DNA from: Eulemur rufifrons
Taxonomy: Eukaryota > Chordata > Mammalia > Primates > Lemuridae
Length of the DNA: 64,000 nt
Assembly (NCBI RefSeq): GCF_041146395.1
Contig: NC_091012.1
Location: 16,544,193 to 16,608,192, forward strand
Direction of reading: 5' to 3'
In this document: in pieces, positions 63,513 through 64,000 of the stretch
Layout: every line of letters begins with the position of its first letter
Position numbering within the stretch: the stretch's first letter is position 1
Program-made: the position numbers and the translations under genes
Notes under the pieces: model-generated
The model's database searches: none
What the model was told of the DNA's origin: nothing
Seen by the model: the letters and a program-made list of their open reading frames with translations, nothing else

Positions 63513-64000
63513 CCCATCCCATCATTAAGCATAATGTCATCAAGGTTTATCTCTACTGTGCGTGTTATTAGATTATTTGTTTTATTAAAGCTGAGAAATA
63601 ATCCATTATTTCTAAATTTCAAATTGTATTTATCCTTTCATTTGGTAAGGGCAGTTTGGGTTTCTTTCATCTACTGGCCTTTGTGAATAATGATGAAATA
63701 AATATGAGTGTGAAGATAACTTTTTATTTTACAATATATGCAAGAGTTTATATTTGTGTTTCTTTCTGATTCATTGGTCCAGTTTTCTGTCTTTCTGCCA
63801 GTAGAAAACTTCATTGACTACTGTAGCTTTTTCAATGTTTTAAAATGGGGAAGTATGGTACCAATAGCATTGTTTGTCTTTTTGATGATTGTTCAGATCT
63901 TTGTGGTCTCTTGAGATTCCATATTATTTTTGGGTTTGCTGTTTCTCTTTTTGAAAAAATTAAATGGAGAATTTGAAAGGAATTGCATTGAATCTGTAGA
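63513..64000 (-). mobile_element. Old LINE-1 ORF2 C-terminal part, antisense, runs off the window
   Basis: agcataatgtcatcaaggtttatc, then gtgaataatgatgaaataaatatgagtg, gtagctttttcaatgttttaaaatgggg, then gaattgcattgaatctgtaga at the window edge. L1M class. Confidence 0.75.

Noticed and set aside
55875..64000. C2H2 zinc-finger exon for the KRAB gene
   Set aside because: No tandem C-x2-C...H-x3-H units or TGEKPY-type linkers were seen in this span; it is filled with Alu and L1.

Overview
The window is nuclear genomic DNA of a primate, most likely a strepsirrhine (lemur or relative). The evidence is the interspersed repeats. A dozen copies of one LINE-1 lineage share a 3' end of the form 'acctgaacttttgtaccccc' followed by ataagctgaaat and poly-A. 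The dimeric Alu at 48.08-48.41 kb carries an extra A-rich duplicated linker (tagccaggcaactaaaaat) that I associate with lemur Alus. The composition is AT-rich and gene-poor, and nothing bacterial is present.

Layout. 0-9 kb: old L1 and MIR fragments, Alu monomers and a GT microsatellite, plus a short exon-like stretch at 9.18-9.25 kb. 10.0-10.75 kb: processed pseudogene of TAF10. 11.5-13.4 kb: two antisense Alus. 14.86-19.71 kb: a nested stack. An internally deleted, 5'-inverted lemur L1 is split by a PDCL3 processed pseudogene, whose 3'UTR is in turn split by another 5'-inverted L1; target-site duplications (TSDs) are visible for all three. 20-34 kb: lemur L1 3' ends, a 1.4 kb antisense L1, MER20, MER5, MIR and a small hAT transposon with 8-bp TSDs. 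34.5-36 kb: ancient L1. About 37-39.9 kb: processed pseudogene of FOXK2 (minus strand) interrupted by a solo LTR. 39.9-44.9 kb: an old L1 split by an Alu, a lemur L1 and an unidentified minus-strand retrocopy. 48.1 kb: Alu. 49.35-50.64 kb: a nearly full-length, dead Hsmar1-type mariner. 51.86-52.74 kb: olfactory receptor pseudogene. 53.6-55.9 kb: the start of a KRAB zinc-finger gene (start exon, KRAB-A exon, KRAB-b exon) with intact frame and splice sites; its zinc-finger exon is not in the window. 56-64 kb: intron or flank filled with Alu and old L1, a 98-bp tandem duplication and two more lemur L1 3' ends.

The only convincing functional gene is the KRAB-ZNF start. KRAB-ZNF proteins typically silence retroelements through TRIM28, so an intact KRAB module in DNA this rich in L1 fits that biology, but no target can be inferred without the finger exon. 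The other gene-like sequences (TAF10, PDCL3, FOXK2, the olfactory receptor and the retrocopy at 43.5-44.7 kb) are broken. I found no convincing new biological system; the most informative structure is the nested 14.9-19.7 kb insertion history. All repeat family names come from recognition by eye, and boundaries are good to about 10-30 bp unless a TSD fixes them.
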